Positions 52,468-61,784 are shown, counted from the first letter of the stretch. The stretch is 64,000 nt of DNA from Lelliottia sp. JS-SCA-14 (GCF_035593345.1 NZ_CP141606.1:1302001-1366000), one strand, 5' to 3'. Translations and numbers: made by a program. Notes: generated by a model from the sequence alone, not told the origin.

Positions 52468-55400
52468 ATGCTGACGTTGTTTATTAAACGCCCGCGCTTT
52501 GCGATGGTCATTGCCCTGGTGATCACTATGCTCGGGGCCATCGCCCTGAAGCTGATCCCGGTGGAGCAGTACCCGCAGATCACCCCCCCGGTGGTGAATG
52601 TGAGCGCCAGCTGGCCGGGTGCGAGCGCAGGTGACGTGGCGGAAGCCATCGCAACCCCGCTGGAAACGCAGCTCAACGGCGTGGACCACATGCTCTACAT
52701 GGAATCCACCAGCTCCGATGAAGGGGCGTACAGCCTGAACATCACCTTTGCCGCCGGCACCGACGCGGATCTGGCGGCGATCGACGTGCAAAACCGCGTG
52801 GCGCAGGCCGTCGCCCAGCTGCCCGCCGAGGCGCAGCAGAATGGCGTCCAGGTACGCAAGCGCGCCACCAACCTGATGATGGGGGTAAGTCTTTACTCAC
52901 CCGAAGGCACTCACTCGCCGCTGTTTGTCAGCAACTATGCGAGCACCCAGGTGCGCGAGGCGCTGGCGCGTCTGCCGGGCGTCGGGCAGGTCCAGCTGTT
53001 TGGCGCACGCGACTACAGCATGCGCATCTGGCTGCGACCGGATCGCATGAACGCCCTGAATGTGACCACGGACGATGTCGCCCAGGCGCTGCGCGAGCAA
53101 AACGTGCAGGGCGCGGCGGGCCAGGTCGGCACGCCGCCGGTCTTCAGCGGACAACAGCAAACGCTCACGATCAACGGACTGGGTCGTCTCAACGAGGCCG
53201 AAGCTTTCGGCGATATCATTATTCGCGCCGGGGAAATGGGGCAACTGGTGCGGCTGAAAGACGTGGCGACGATTGAGCTGGGTTCGCGCAGCTACAGTTC
53301 CGGCGCGCAGCTTAACGGTCACGATTCCGCCTACTTAGGGATCTACCCGACGCCATCCGCCAACGCCCTGCGCGTGGCCGACGCGGTGCGCGGCGAGCTT
53401 GAGCGCCTCTCCACCCGTTTCCCGGCGGACCTGACCTGGGAAGTGAAGTTCGACACCACCGAGTTCGTGGCGGCGACCATCAAAGAGATCGGCACCTCGC
53501 TGGCCCTGACGCTGCTCGCCGTCGTGGTGGTGGTGTCTCTGTTCCTGCAAAGCTGGCGCGCGACGCTGATCGTGGCGCTGGCGATCCCGGTGTCGTTGAT
53601 CGGCACCTTTGCGGTGCTCTACACGCTGGGTTATTCCGCCAATACCCTGAGTCTGTTCGCCATTATTCTGGCGCTGACCATGGTAGTGGATGACGCGATC
53701 GTCGTGGTCGAAAGCGTCGAAACCCTGATGGCAGAAGGGCAGAGCCGCACCGAGGCGACGGCCAACGCCCTGCGCCAGATTGCCGGGCCGGTGATCGCCA
53801 CCACCCTGGTGCTGCTGGCGGTGTTCGTGCCGGTGGCGCTGCTGCCGGGAATTGTCGGCGAGCTGTATCGCCAGTTTGCAGTAACACTTTCCACCGCCGT
53901 GACGCTCTCAAGCCTCGTGGCGCTGACGCTCACTCCCGCGCTGTGCGCCCTGTTGTTGCGCCCACGCGTGGGTCGCCCGGCGGCGATCTTCCGCGGATTT
54001 AACCGTGGGCTGGACGCCACGCGCAACGGCTATACAAAGCTGGTCGACGTCTTTAACCGCCGTCCGCTGGTGGCATTGCTGGCAACCGCGGGCGCGGCGG
54101 CTGTGGTCGCGCTGAGTTTTACCGCCATGCCGAAAGGCTTCCTGCCGCAGGAAGATCAGGGCTACTTCTTCGCCAGCGTCCAGCTGCCGGAGGCGGCTTC
54201 GCTGGAGCGCACCGAAGCGGTAATGACGACGGCGCGCGAGCTGATTGCCGCTAATCCGGCGGTGGCGGATGTGATTCAGGTCTCCGGGTTTAATATTCTC
54301 AACGGCACCAGCGCCTCGAACGGCGGGTTTATCTCGGTGATGCTGAAAGACTGGAGCGAGCGTCCCCCGCTGGATGAGGTGATGGGCGTGCTGCAACGCC
54401 AGCTTTTGGCCCTGCCGGAAGCGACCATCATGACCTTCGCGCCGCCGACGCTACCGGGCCTCGGCAACGCCTCCGGTTTCGATCTGCGCATTCAGGCGCA
54501 GGCGGGGCAAAGCCCGGCGGAGCTGGAGCGCGTTACCCGCGAGGTGCTGGCGAAAGCCAACCAGCATCCGCAGCTTAACCGCGTGTTTACTACCTGGAGC
54601 AGCAACGTGCCACAGCTGACGCTTGAGGTCGATCGCGAGCGCGCGGCAAGGCTGGACGTGCCCGTGAGCCGCATCTTCAGCAGCCTGCAAACCGCCTTTG
54701 GCGGCACGCGCGCCGGGGATTTCAGCATCAACAACCGCGTTTACCACGTGGTGATGCAAAACGAGATGCAGTGGCGTGAGCGCGCGGAGCAGATTTCAGA
54801 GCTGTACGTGCGCAGCAACAACGGGGAGCGCGTGCGCCTGAGCAATCTGGTGACCATCACCCCAACCGTCGGCGCGCCGTTTTTGCAGCAGTACAACCAG
54901 TTCCCGTCCGTGTCGGTCAGCGGATCGGCGGCACCGGGCGTGAGCAGCAGCACGGCGATGGCGGCGATGGGCGAACTGCTGAGCGAAAATCTGCCTGCCG
55001 GATATGACTACGCGTGGAGCGGCATGTCCTATCAGGAGCAGCAGACGGGCAACCAGGCGGTGTGGATCGTGCTGGCGGCGGTGGTGATGGCGTGGCTGTT
55101 CCTCGTGGCGCAGTACGAAAGCTGGACGCTGCCGGCGAGCGTGATGCTCTCGGTGCTGTTTGCCATCGGCGGCGCGCTGGTCTGGCTGTGGGTGGCGGGC
55201 TTCGCCAACGATGTGTATGTGCAGATCGGACTGGTGTTGCTCATCGCGCTGGCGGCCAAAAACGCCATTCTGATCGTCGAGTTTGCCCGCGCGCGGCGCA
55301 TCGACGGAATGGAGATTATCGATGCCGCCCGTGAAGGCGCTTCGCGACGATTCCGGGCTGTGATGATGACCGCTGTCTCCTTTATTATCGGCGTCCTGCC

Positions 55401-55566
55401 GATGATGCTAGCCTCCGGTGCGGGGGCGCAGAGCCGTCGCATCATCGGGACCACGGTGTTCAGCGGGATGCTGGTCGCTACCGTGATTGGCATCGTGTTT
55501 ATTCCGGCGCTGTTTGTGCTGTTCCAGCGTCTGCGCGAGTGGGGGCACTCACTTACGGGTGAGTAG
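52468..55566 (+). CDS. RND multidrug efflux pump, HAE1 family
   Basis: 1032 residues, the standard size for AcrB/MdtBC/OqxB-type pumps. Twelve helices with two large periplasmic loops; the proton-relay pair D408/D409 in [11 protein letters not shown] of helix 4 is present. Typical N-terminus ([37 protein letters not shown]) and the [26 protein letters not shown] segment starting the second half are also seen. Operon with the adaptor and no outer-membrane channel, so TolC is the likely partner. Its end overlaps convergent ybdK by 14 bases. Substrates unknown; control by the nearby RamA is possible but no marbox was verified. Confidence 0.93.
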   Translation: MLTLFIKRPRFAMVIALVITMLGAIALKLIPVEQYPQITPPVVNVSASWPGASAGDVAEAIATPLETQLNGVDHMLYMESTSSDEGAYSLNITFAAGTDADLAAIDVQNRVAQAVAQLPAEAQQNGVQVRKRATNLMMGVSLYSPEGTHSPLFVSNYASTQVREALARLPGVGQVQLFGARDYSMRIWLRPDRMNALNVTTDDVAQALREQNVQGAAGQVGTPPVFSGQQQTLTINGLGRLNEAEAFGDIIIRAGEMGQLVRLKDVATIELGSRSYSSGAQLNGHDSAYLGIYPTPSANALRVADAVRGELERLSTRFPADLTWEVKFDTTEFVAATIKEIGTSLALTLLAVVVVVSLFLQSWRATLIVALAIPVSLIGTFAVLYTLGYSANTLSLFAIILALTMVVDDAIVVVESVETLMAEGQSRTEATANALRQIAGPVIATTLVLLAVFVPVALLPGIVGELYRQFAVTLSTAVTLSSLVALTLTPALCALLLRPRVGRPAAIFRGFNRGLDATRNGYTKLVDVFNRRPLVALLATAGAAAVVALSFTAMPKGFLPQEDQGYFFASVQLPEAASLERTEAVMTTARELIAANPAVADVIQVSGFNILNGTSASNGGFISVMLKDWSERPPLDEVMGVLQRQLLALPEATIMTFAPPTLPGLGNASGFDLRIQAQAGQSPAELERVTREVLAKANQHPQLNRVFTTWSSNVPQLTLEVDRERAARLDVPVSRIFSSLQTAFGGTRAGDFSINNRVYHVVMQNEMQWRERAEQISELYVRSNNGERVRLSNLVTITPTVGAPFLQQYNQFPSVSVSGSAAPGVSSSTAMAAMGELLSENLPAGYDYAWSGMSYQEQQTGNQAVWIVLAAVVMAWLFLVAQYESWTLPASVMLSVLFAIGGALVWLWVAGFANDVYVQIGLVLLIALAAKNAILIVEFARARRIDGMEIIDAAREGASRRFRAVMMTAVSFIIGVLPMMLASGAGAQSRRIIGTTVFSGMLVATVIGIVFIPALFVLFQRLREWGHSLTGE

Positions 55567-56674
55567 TCCACAGTTCGCAGTGTTTTTGCACCAGCGAGGT
55601 CAGCGAACCGCCGTCGGCGATAAAATCCCGCATGCGCTGCGCCTCGCTTTTGCCCTGTTTCAACATCAGGCCAATTTCCACAATCGCGCTTTCTGCACCC
55701 AGTTTTTCCGCGGAGGGCGCAACCCGCTCAAGCAGCCACGCAAGATCCTCGGCAATGGTTTTTTGCTCTCCGGTGTTGACGTCGGTCAGCAGACCGTCCA
55801 GCCCGTAACGACACGCCTGAAAACGGTTGAAGTTGTACAGCAGCGTATCCTGCGGCTGGTGTTTGTAGGGTCGCTCGGTCAGCAGCCAGTGCGAAGTCGC
55901 CTGAATCAGCCCGGCGATATTAATCGCATGCGCGAGGGTCAGGGGCGTATCCATCACCCGCACCTCGACGGTGCCAAAATGCGGGCTCGGTCGAATATCC
56001 CAGTGCAGATCTTTGATGCTGTCGATGGTGCTGGTGTAGCTCAGGCGGCGAAACAGCCCTTCGAACTCCTGCCAGTTGCTCACCCACGGCATTTTGCCGT
56101 TATCCGGGAACGCCGAGAAAATATTGAGCCGCGAGGAGGCAAACTGGGTATCGCTGCCCTGCATGTAGGGCGACGAGGCGGAGAGGGCGATAAAGTGCGG
56201 GACAAAGCGCGACAGGCCGTGCAGAAGATAAATCGCCTCATCACCGTTGCGGCAGCCGACGTGCACGTGTTGGCCGAAGACCGTCGCCTGCAAAATCAGG
56301 TAGCCGAACATCTGCAGCGTGCGGTTGTAGCGCTCGTCGTCGCACACCTCCTGACGCTGCCACTTCTGAAACGGATGCGTGCCGCCGCCGCAGATCTGAA
56401 TATGCTGATCCGCCGCCGCGTGCAGGATCGCCTGCTGCATCGCCGAAAACTGCGCTGCCGCCTGGTGGATGTCCTGACACACGCCAGTGGCGATTTCGAG
56501 CATGCTCTCGGTGATGTCGTGCTTCACCTCACCGGCTTTGATCTCGTTTTTGACCGCGGCAATCAGCGCCGAAGAGTCCTGGCTGAGATCGTACCCCGGC
56601 GGATTCACCACCTGCAGTTCGAGTTCAATACCCAGCGTGAAAGGGTCGGATACATGGAAGTCAGGTAGGGGCAT
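55553..56674 (-). CDS. ybdK: YbdK, glutamate-cysteine ligase-like carboxylate-amine ligase
   Basis: 373 residues from ATG 56674 (GGAG upstream), matching E. coli YbdK (372). GCS2-type fold with [20 protein letters not shown] (metal-binding glutamates), [46 protein letters not shown] and [14 protein letters not shown]. Such enzymes activate a carboxylate with ATP and couple it to an amine; E. coli YbdK shows weak gamma-glutamylcysteine ligase activity and its true substrate is unresolved. Last of the recognised backbone genes; in E. coli hokE and the ent cluster follow, here they do not. Confidence 0.94.
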   Translation of the reverse strand: MPLPDFHVSDPFTLGIELELQVVNPPGYDLSQDSSALIAAVKNEIKAGEVKHDITESMLEIATGVCQDIHQAAAQFSAMQQAILHAAADQHIQICGGGTHPFQKWQRQEVCDDERYNRTLQMFGYLILQATVFGQHVHVGCRNGDEAIYLLHGLSRFVPHFIALSASSPYMQGSDTQFASSRLNIFSAFPDNGKMPWVSNWQEFEGLFRRLSYTSTIDSIKDLHWDIRPSPHFGTVEVRVMDTPLTLAHAINIAGLIQATSHWLLTERPYKHQPQDTLLYNFNRFQACRYGLDGLLTDVNTGEQKTIAEDLAWLLERVAPSAEKLGAESAIVEIGLMLKQGKSEAQRMRDFIADGGSLTSLVQKHCELWTTHP

Positions 56675-56733
56675 GGCGCGCTCCGGTTGCGGGGATGTGT
56701 TGAGTATAGACATGCTGCGGAGTCTATGAGATT

Positions 56734-56764
56734 CCGGGTGGCGGCTGCGCCTTACCCGGCCTAC
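56734..56764. repeat. REP element upstream of ybdK
   Basis: CCGGGTGGCGGCTGCGCCTT-ACCCGGCCTAC core in the 257-base gap between ybdK and the cold-shock-domain gene. Unusually for a REP it lies between divergent genes, near their promoters. Confidence 0.85.
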
Positions 56765-56931
56765 GGTCAGGCTCTTTCCAGGACCGTGCAAGCGTTAGCG
56801 CCGCCGGGCGATGACCTCGCATCTGGCAAATTTATCGTCCAGACTTAACCCAAAGGCATAGTCTGCGCAGGGATTGTGATTTACACTGCGCGCTGCAAAA
56901 TTTGAGTTGATAAACGATTAACCAGGCGGTA

Positions 56932-57411
56932 ATGGCGATGAACGGAACGATCACAACGTGGTTTAAAGATAAAGGCTTTGGATTTATCAAAGATGAGAAC
57001 GGCGATAACCGCTATTTTCATGTGATCAAGGTTGCTAATCCTGAGCTGATTAAGAAAGATGCGGCGGTCACTTTTGAACCGACGACCAACAACAAAGGCT
57101 TGTCCGCTTATGCGGTGAAAGTCGTGCCGGAAAGCAAGTATATCTATATCGCGGGCGAGCGCCTGAAGCTGACATCGATTAAATCTTTCCTGGTGTACAG
57201 CGAAGAAGTGCCTGCGGATGCCGGTATCGATAAAGAAAATGCCGTGCTGTCAGTGGGTGCTCTGCTGAGCAATATCCGTCCGAAATCCGCGACCAAACCG
57301 GGCGAAATGCGCTCGATGAAGAAACTGGCGATCACCACCTTCCAGGGGGCGACGCTGATCTTCACAGAAGACGAGATCGACATCGAGGCGACGGTTAAAC
57401 TCCTCAAGTGA
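56932..57411 (+). CDS. Cold-shock-domain protein with extra C-terminal domain
   Basis: 159 residues, more than twice a CspA-type protein. Residues 1-67 are a cold-shock domain with RNP1 as KGFGFI (14-19) and an altered RNP2, RYFHVIKV (27-34) in place of VFVHF. Residues about 68-159 form an unrelated tail (YIYIAGERLKLTSIKSFLVYSEEVPAD, KKLAITTFQGATLIFTEDEIDIEATVKLL) that I do not recognise. It may bind RNA or single-stranded DNA. Starts at ATG 56932 or 56938; AGGCGG is better spaced for 56938. Confidence 0.82.
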   Translation: MAMNGTITTWFKDKGFGFIKDENGDNRYFHVIKVANPELIKKDAAVTFEPTTNNKGLSAYAVKVVPESKYIYIAGERLKLTSIKSFLVYSEEVPADAGIDKENAVLSVGALLSNIRPKSATKPGEMRSMKKLAITTFQGATLIFTEDEIDIEATVKLLK

Positions 57412-57417
57412 TCTTGT

Positions 57418-57453
57418 GCCGAAATTCTGCGCCATCCTCAGCAGAATTTCGGC
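57418..57453. terminator. Bidirectional hairpin between convergent genes
   Basis: Perfect 13-base arms GCCGAAATTCTGC and GCAGAATTTCGGC with a 10-base loop, 7 bases past the cold-shock gene stop and 13 bases before the convergent stop. No long T-run on either side. Confidence 0.7.
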
Positions 57454-57465
57454 CTCTCGGCTGCC

Positions 57466-57921
57466 TCAGTGCGCCGTGATATACGGCTCCTTCACGAAAT
57501 CCGCCAGCAACCAGACCATATCATGCAGCAGTCCCGTCAACTCTTTCGCTACAACTGGCGGGAGCGTTTCTCCCTGCACGGCTTGCGCCAGCGCCTGAGC
57601 ATAGTCCACCAGCGTGGCGGTTTCCTGCCACAGATCCGGCACGTTTGAGCTGATTTTTTCGCCTTTTATCAGCTGCTCAATCAGGTACGGCGGAAGGTCT
57701 TTATCACAGAGCGCGCGCAACTGGTTGAGCGTTTGCAACAGGCGTTCACACAGGGCCGCGCGCGTTTTGCTGTCGTCGGTCTCGACCAGTACGCAGACAA
57801 AGGTCGCGCAGAGATCGGCCACCTGGAATAAATCCGCCTTTTGGGGGAGTGGGGCGTTAAGGAGTTGCTGAATAACGCTTTCTTCAGATTGCGCGTAAGA
57901 CAGGGTAGGGATAGTAGCCAT
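57466..57921 (-). CDS. Unrecognised 151-residue cytosolic protein
   Basis: Not recognised. 151 residues, acidic and largely helical (SEESVIQQLLNAPLPQKADLFQ, RAALCERLLQTLNQLRALCDKD, LWQETATLVDYAQALAQAV, LTGLLHDMVWLLADFV). No signal peptide or membrane segment, five cysteines, no known motif. ATG 57921 follows AAGAGG. The leader upstream carries three hairpins with matching loops, a layout seen in phage-type antisense control regions, so it may be a domesticated mobile-element gene. Coding potential looks good (even codon use, solid SD); function open. Confidence 0.65.
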   Translation of the reverse strand: MATIPTLSYAQSEESVIQQLLNAPLPQKADLFQVADLCATFVCVLVETDDSKTRAALCERLLQTLNQLRALCDKDLPPYLIEQLIKGEKISSNVPDLWQETATLVDYAQALAQAVQGETLPPVVAKELTGLLHDMVWLLADFVKEPYITAH

Positions 57922-57956
57922 TTGGCATCCTCTTTATGCGATAAATGAATTAACCA

Positions 57957-58126
57957 CCCTGTGAGTTCCTACGCTCAGGGGGGGTAGCGCTGACGGAGGT
58001 AGGAATACCGTGCACAAAGAAAACGGCCAGCTTTTCGGCTGCTCCGCCAGCGCCACCGTGATAGTAACGGGATATGCGCTGTCGCGACAAAAGTAATCGC
58101 TTTATGCCAACGGGTTCCTACGCCCG
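57957..58126 (-). ncRNA. Structured leader with two same-loop hairpins and a complementary third
   Basis: Hairpin A: TGAG-TTCCTACG-CTCA (57962-57977, plus-strand sense). Hairpin B: CGGG-TTCCTACG-CCCG (58111-58126), with the same 8-base loop but compensatory stem changes. Hairpin C: ACGG-N11-CCGT (57993-58011), whose loop holds GTAGGAA, the reverse complement of the A and B loops. On the minus strand the order is B, C, A, then the SD and ATG 57921, with A ending 41 bases ahead of the start codon. Conserved loop, covarying stem and complementary loop point to kissing-loop or antisense pairing, reminiscent of C4-type antisense RNAs of P1/P4-like phages. The family assignment is inference. Confidence 0.5.
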
Positions 58127-58243
58127 GTTGCGGATGTGCCGCAACGGACGCACTTTACGACTGAGAAATGGCAAATAAAAGTCTTAACCCTGAGTTTCAC
58201 GAGGTTACTTTTCGTTTTGCGAGGCGCTTTCCAGAAAAGGCCC

Positions 58244-58275
58244 GCCGGGTGGCGGCTGCGCCTTACCCGGCCTAC
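58244..58275. repeat. REP element downstream of the ABC importer operon
   Basis: GCCGGGTGGCGGCTGCGCCT-TACCCGGCCTAC, 27 bases past the last gene of the operon, where it can protect the 3' end of the transcript. No T-rich terminator follows on the minus strand. Confidence 0.85.
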
Positions 58276-58301
58276 AAAAGCGATACCCATGCTGCAAAAA
58301 A

Positions 58302-59006
58302 CTACCCCATCCGGTGTTCGCCGTGTTGCATCGCTTCCCGGTCAAACACCCGCTGAATCTGTCCGTGCGCCATAAACGCCGCGCGATCCGACATATGGGC
58401 TATCACGTCCGCGTCGTGGCTCACCAGCAGATAGGTCATCCCGTGCTGCTGTTTCAGGCGGTTGAGCAGGTTGAGGATCTCCGCCTGCACCGACATATCC
58501 AGCGCCGAGGTCGGCTCGTCGAGCAACAACAGCTGCGGGCGCAGCAGCAACGCGCGGGCAATCGCCACGCGCTGACGCTGGCCGCCGGAGAGCTGATGCG
58601 GATAGCGCTGGCCGGCGTCTGCCGACAATCCCACCTGCTGCAACGCATCGGCCACTTTCTGCGTGATCTGCGTTTCGCCGTGGATTTTAAGCGGCTCCGT
58701 GAGCGTGCGTGAGATGGTATGGTTCGGATGCAGGGACGCCCATGGATCCTGAAACACCATCTGCACGTTGCGCCGCAGCGCACCGGTGAATCGCTCCCCG
58801 GAGGAAAGATTTTCTCCCAGCAGCGTCACCTCGCCGCGCCACTGGCGCTGCAGCCCGGCCAGCACGCGCAGAATGGTCGATTTCCCGCAGCCGGATTCAC
58901 CGATCAGGCTGAACGTTTCCCCTTTTTCGATGGCAAAGCTGGCCGCTGACACCGCCGTTTTTTCGCCAAATGCCACCTGTAGCTGACGAACTTCAACGAG
59001 GGCCAT
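58302..59006 (-). CDS. Oligopeptide-type ABC transporter ATPase (DppF/OppF-like)
   Basis: 234 residues from ATG 59006, overlapping the preceding ATPase gene by 14 bases. Walker A GESGCGKST, Q-loop VFQDPWASLHPNHTI, signature LSGGQRQRVAIARAL, Walker B LLLLDEPTSALD and H-loop VSHDADVIAH are all intact. Lacks the long C-terminal oligopeptide tail typical of DppF. Last of the five importer genes; pairs with the next ATPase as a heterodimer at the inner membrane. Confidence 0.9.
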   Translation of the reverse strand: MALVEVRQLQVAFGEKTAVSAASFAIEKGETFSLIGESGCGKSTILRVLAGLQRQWRGEVTLLGENLSSGERFTGALRRNVQMVFQDPWASLHPNHTISRTLTEPLKIHGETQITQKVADALQQVGLSADAGQRYPHQLSGGQRQRVAIARALLLRPQLLLLDEPTSALDMSVQAEILNLLNRLKQQHGMTYLLVSHDADVIAHMSDRAAFMAHGQIQRVFDREAMQHGEHRMG

Positions 59007-59817
59007 TGTGTAACTCCTTGCGATCCAGCGTCGGTAACATCTGCCCGTAAGTGCTGGCATTCGGGCGACAGGTCCAGAGCGTGCGGGTGTAGGGATGGGT
59101 GGCCTGCGGCAGATCGCGCGCGGCCATTTCATCGACTTTTTCGCCCTGATACATCACCAGCAAGCGGTCGCAATGCTCCGCCACCAGGGGCAAATCGTGG
59201 CTAATCAGTAACATCGCCATCTGACGCTCTTCGCACTGCTGCACCAGCAGTTCGAGGATTTGGTTGCGCAGACGGGCGTCGAGAGCCGACGTGGGTTCAT
59301 CGGCAATCAGCACCTGCGGATTGTTAATCAGCGCAATGGCGATCATCACCCGCTGGCCCATCCCGCCGGAGAGTTCGCCGGGATAGCGCGTCAGCACGCT
59401 CTGCTCCAGCCCGACAGCGTGGATGATGTCGCGGATGCGCTCAGCGCGCTCCTTACGAGGAAGGGATTGATGCAGGGTGAGCGACTCCTCGAGCTGCGCG
59501 GAAACGCTTTTGACCGGATTGAGCGCATAGCGCGGATCCTGAAGCACCATCGCAATGCCGTTGCCGCGAAGCTGTTGCCAGCCGCGGTTGTTCATCGTCA
59601 GCAGATCGTTGCCCAGCACATTAAGCTGGCGGGCGCTCACCGCGCCGGGCTTGCGTACCAGGCCCATCAGAGCACGGGCGGACATGGATTTACCGGAGCC
59701 GGATTCGCCCACCAGCGCCAGCCGTTCGTTGCCGAGCGTAAAGCTTAGGTTGTTCACCACGCGCGCGGCGGGGTAGTCGATATTCAGCGCATCGACGACG
59801 ACGCGAGGTTTAGTCAT
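58993..59817 (-). CDS. Oligopeptide-type ABC transporter ATPase (DppD/OppD-like)
   Basis: 274 residues from ATG 59817. Walker A GESGSGKSM (serine then methionine where S/T is usual), Q-loop VLQDPRYALNPVKSV, signature LSGGMGQRVMIAIAL, Walker B VLIADEPTSALD, H-loop ISHDLPLVAEH. The C-terminus (ATHPYTRTLWTCRPN) is of the oligopeptide/nickel subfamily. It starts 8 bases inside the permease gene upstream. Confidence 0.9.
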   Translation of the reverse strand: MTKPRVVVDALNIDYPAARVVNNLSFTLGNERLALVGESGSGKSMSARALMGLVRKPGAVSARQLNVLGNDLLTMNNRGWQQLRGNGIAMVLQDPRYALNPVKSVSAQLEESLTLHQSLPRKERAERIRDIIHAVGLEQSVLTRYPGELSGGMGQRVMIAIALINNPQVLIADEPTSALDARLRNQILELLVQQCEERQMAMLLISHDLPLVAEHCDRLLVMYQGEKVDEMAARDLPQATHPYTRTLWTCRPNASTYGQMLPTLDRKELHNGPR

Positions 59818-60643
59818 GCTGTGGCTCCAGAATGTCGCGCAGGCCGTCGCCCAGCAGGTTAAAGGCCAGGCTGGCGAACAGAATCGCCCCGCCGGGAATG
59901 GCGGCAATCCACCACTGATCGAAAATCACCTGCATGCCGTCGGCGATCATCGCGCCCCATTCGGCCATCGGCGGACGCGCCCCGAGACCGAGGAACCCCA
60001 GCCCGGCGGCGGCCAGAATAATCCCCGCCAGATCCAGCGCCAGGCGCACAATGGCTGACGGCAGACAGAGCGGCAGAATATGTCCGAGCAACAGCCGCTT
60101 GCCGCGAATGCCCATCATCTCGGCGGCAGCGAGATAATCGCTGTGGCGCAGACGCTGAATTTCACTCCGGGCCTGACGTGCATAGGCCGGCCAGGTGGTG
60201 AGCGCCAGGGCCAGCGCGCCGTTCACCAGTCCCGGACCGAGCATGGCGACAAAGGCAAAGGCGAGGATCAGGCGTGGCATCGACATCACCACGTCGGTAA
60301 AACGCATCAACACGCGCTCCAGCCAGCCGCCGTAATACCCGGATAAAATCCCGATCGCAAGCCCGGCGGGCAGCGTAATGACGGTGACTAATGCCACCAG
60401 CCCAAGGGCGGGGCGGCTGCCGTAGATCAGACGCGAGAGCAAGTCGCGCCCATAGCTGTCGGTGCCCAGCCAGTGTTCGGCGTTCGGGGCCTGCAAACGT
60501 GCCGCGGCGTTCTGCCAGTTCGGATCGAGCGGGGCGAGCCACGGGGCAAACAGGGCAATCAGCAGCAACAGGCTGATGGCGATAAGTCCGCAGAACGCAG
60601 CGGGCGAGCGGCGCAGTCGGCGCAGGAAAAGATAGAAAGGCAT
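59810..60643 (-). CDS. Oligopeptide-type ABC permease (DppC-like)
   Basis: 277 residues with an N-terminal membrane helix (AFCGLIAISLLLLIALFAPWLAPLDPN) followed by HWLGTDSYGRDLLSRLIYGSR, the signature at the start of the DppC/NikC permease domain. Five more helices follow, with EAA loop YLAAAEMMGIRGKRLLLGHILP that docks on the ATPase. The start overlaps the upstream permease stop by one base (TGATG). Confidence 0.92.
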   Translation of the reverse strand: MPFYLFLRRLRRSPAAFCGLIAISLLLLIALFAPWLAPLDPNWQNAAARLQAPNAEHWLGTDSYGRDLLSRLIYGSRPALGLVALVTVITLPAGLAIGILSGYYGGWLERVLMRFTDVVMSMPRLILAFAFVAMLGPGLVNGALALALTTWPAYARQARSEIQRLRHSDYLAAAEMMGIRGKRLLLGHILPLCLPSAIVRLALDLAGIILAAAGLGFLGLGARPPMAEWGAMIADGMQVIFDQWWIAAIPGGAILFASLAFNLLGDGLRDILEPQHD

Positions 60644-61665
60644 CAGCGCACCCTGGGGTCGGTGGCCCGCACAAGCAGGTCGGTCAGATTATTAATCAGC
60701 ACAAAACAGACGCCAATCACCAGCGTGCCGCCCATAATGGCGGTGGTATCGCCCGCAAAAAGCGCGGTAGTGAGATAGCGGCCAATGCCCGGCCAGGAGA
60801 AGACGGTTTCGGTCAGTACCGCCCCTTCGAGCATGCTGGTGTAGGCCAGGGCTATCACCGTCAGTAGCGTGCTGCGAATGTTCGGCAGCACGTGGCGCAG
60901 CAGAATCGTCATCTCTCCGGCACCCTTGGCGCGGGCGAGCAGGATGTACTCTTTGTTCATTTCGCTCAGGCACGCCGAACGCGTCAGGCGGGTGATGCTC
61001 GCCAGCGAATAGTAGGCCAGCAGCAGCACCGGCAGCACCAGATGGCTGACGGCGTTTTTAAACGCCTCCCGGTCGCCGGAAAGCCAGGTGTCGATCAGCG
61101 CTAAACCGGTGCGCGGTTCAACGGTGTATTGCCAGATATCATCCAGCCGCCCAGGCCCGGCGCTCCACTGCAGCTTCGCGTAGAACAGCGCCAGCATTAA
61201 CAGTCCGAGCCAGAAAATGGGCACCGAGTTACCGAGCAGGGTGAGAGTGCGGATGATCAGATCCAGCGGCGAACCGGCAAAGCGTGCGCAGAGTACGCCC
61301 GCGATCACCCCGAGTACGGAGCCGATAATCAGCGCCAGCGTGGCGAGTTCCAGTGTGGCCGGAAAGGCGTGCAGCAGATCCTGCAATACGGGCTGCCCGG
61401 TGGCGCTGGCGGTACCGAGATCGCCGTGGAACAGATTCAGCAGGTAGTGCCAGAACTGGACGGCGACAGGCTGATCCAGCCCGAGCTGGTGGCGGACCTG
61501 ATCGTAGGTCGACTGGCTGGCGTGATCGCCGACGATCTGCAGGACGCGATCGACAGGGGAAAAAGCAGAGAGCGCAAAGGTGACGAGCAGGAGCCCGAAC
61601 AGGGTGAGCAGCAGGGTGAAAAGCCCCTGTAAAACACGCATCACGTGGGTGGATAGATGTGGCAT
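60643..61665 (-). CDS. Oligopeptide-type ABC permease (DppB-like)
   Basis: 340 residues. N-terminal helix and DQVRHQLGLDQPVAVQFWHYLLNLFHGDLG are the DppB/OppB/NikB signature; EAA loop YILLARAKGAGEMTILLRHVLPN. Contains an unusual insert of about 20 residues after helix 4 (WSAGPGRLDDIWQYTVEPRTG). The start is uncertain: ATG 61665 has no clear SD, and ATG 61641 (MRVLQGLFTLLL) is an equally good alternative. Separated from the binding-protein gene by 119 bases holding two REP elements. Confidence 0.9.
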   Translation of the reverse strand: MPHLSTHVMRVLQGLFTLLLTLFGLLLVTFALSAFSPVDRVLQIVGDHASQSTYDQVRHQLGLDQPVAVQFWHYLLNLFHGDLGTASATGQPVLQDLLHAFPATLELATLALIIGSVLGVIAGVLCARFAGSPLDLIIRTLTLLGNSVPIFWLGLLMLALFYAKLQWSAGPGRLDDIWQYTVEPRTGLALIDTWLSGDREAFKNAVSHLVLPVLLLAYYSLASITRLTRSACLSEMNKEYILLARAKGAGEMTILLRHVLPNIRSTLLTVIALAYTSMLEGAVLTETVFSWPGIGRYLTTALFAGDTTAIMGGTLVIGVCFVLINNLTDLLVRATDPRVR

Positions 61666-61698
61666 GGGGAGAGCGTTATTCCTGAGCTGGCCTTCAAT

Positions 61699-61772
61699 GC
61701 CGGGTGGCGGCTACGCCTTACCCGGCCTACAAAACCGTGAACGTAGGCCGGGTAAGCGCAGCGCCACCCAGC
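61699..61772. repeat. BIME inside the ABC importer operon
   Basis: Two inverted REP cores, GCCGGGTGGCGGCTACGCCT-TACCCGGC at 61699-61726 and GTAGGCCGGGTAAGCGCAGC-GCCACCC at 61743-61769. Between the binding-protein gene and the permeases, it may give higher levels of the binding-protein mRNA segment, as in the malE-malF arrangement. Confidence 0.87.
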
Positions 61773-61784
61773 AGTCAGGGTGAA

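Noticed and set aside
51379..55566. Identification of the RND pair as OqxAB or AcrAB
   Set aside because: The adaptor N-terminus and lipoyl regions differ from OqxA and AcrA as I remember them, and it lacks the lipobox; left unnamed.
57968..58290. Phage Ash/Icd-like short protein frames on the minus strand across the structured leader
   Set aside because: Translations such as a frame ending in GRRNPLA are short, lack convincing start sites and are interrupted; the RNA structure explains the conservation-like pattern better. Kept only as a hint of mobile-element origin.
31012..61772. REP/BIME elements as remnants of insertion sequences
   Set aside because: They are ~30-60 base palindromes with no terminal repeats, target duplications or transposase fragment nearby; they match the enterobacterial REP core.
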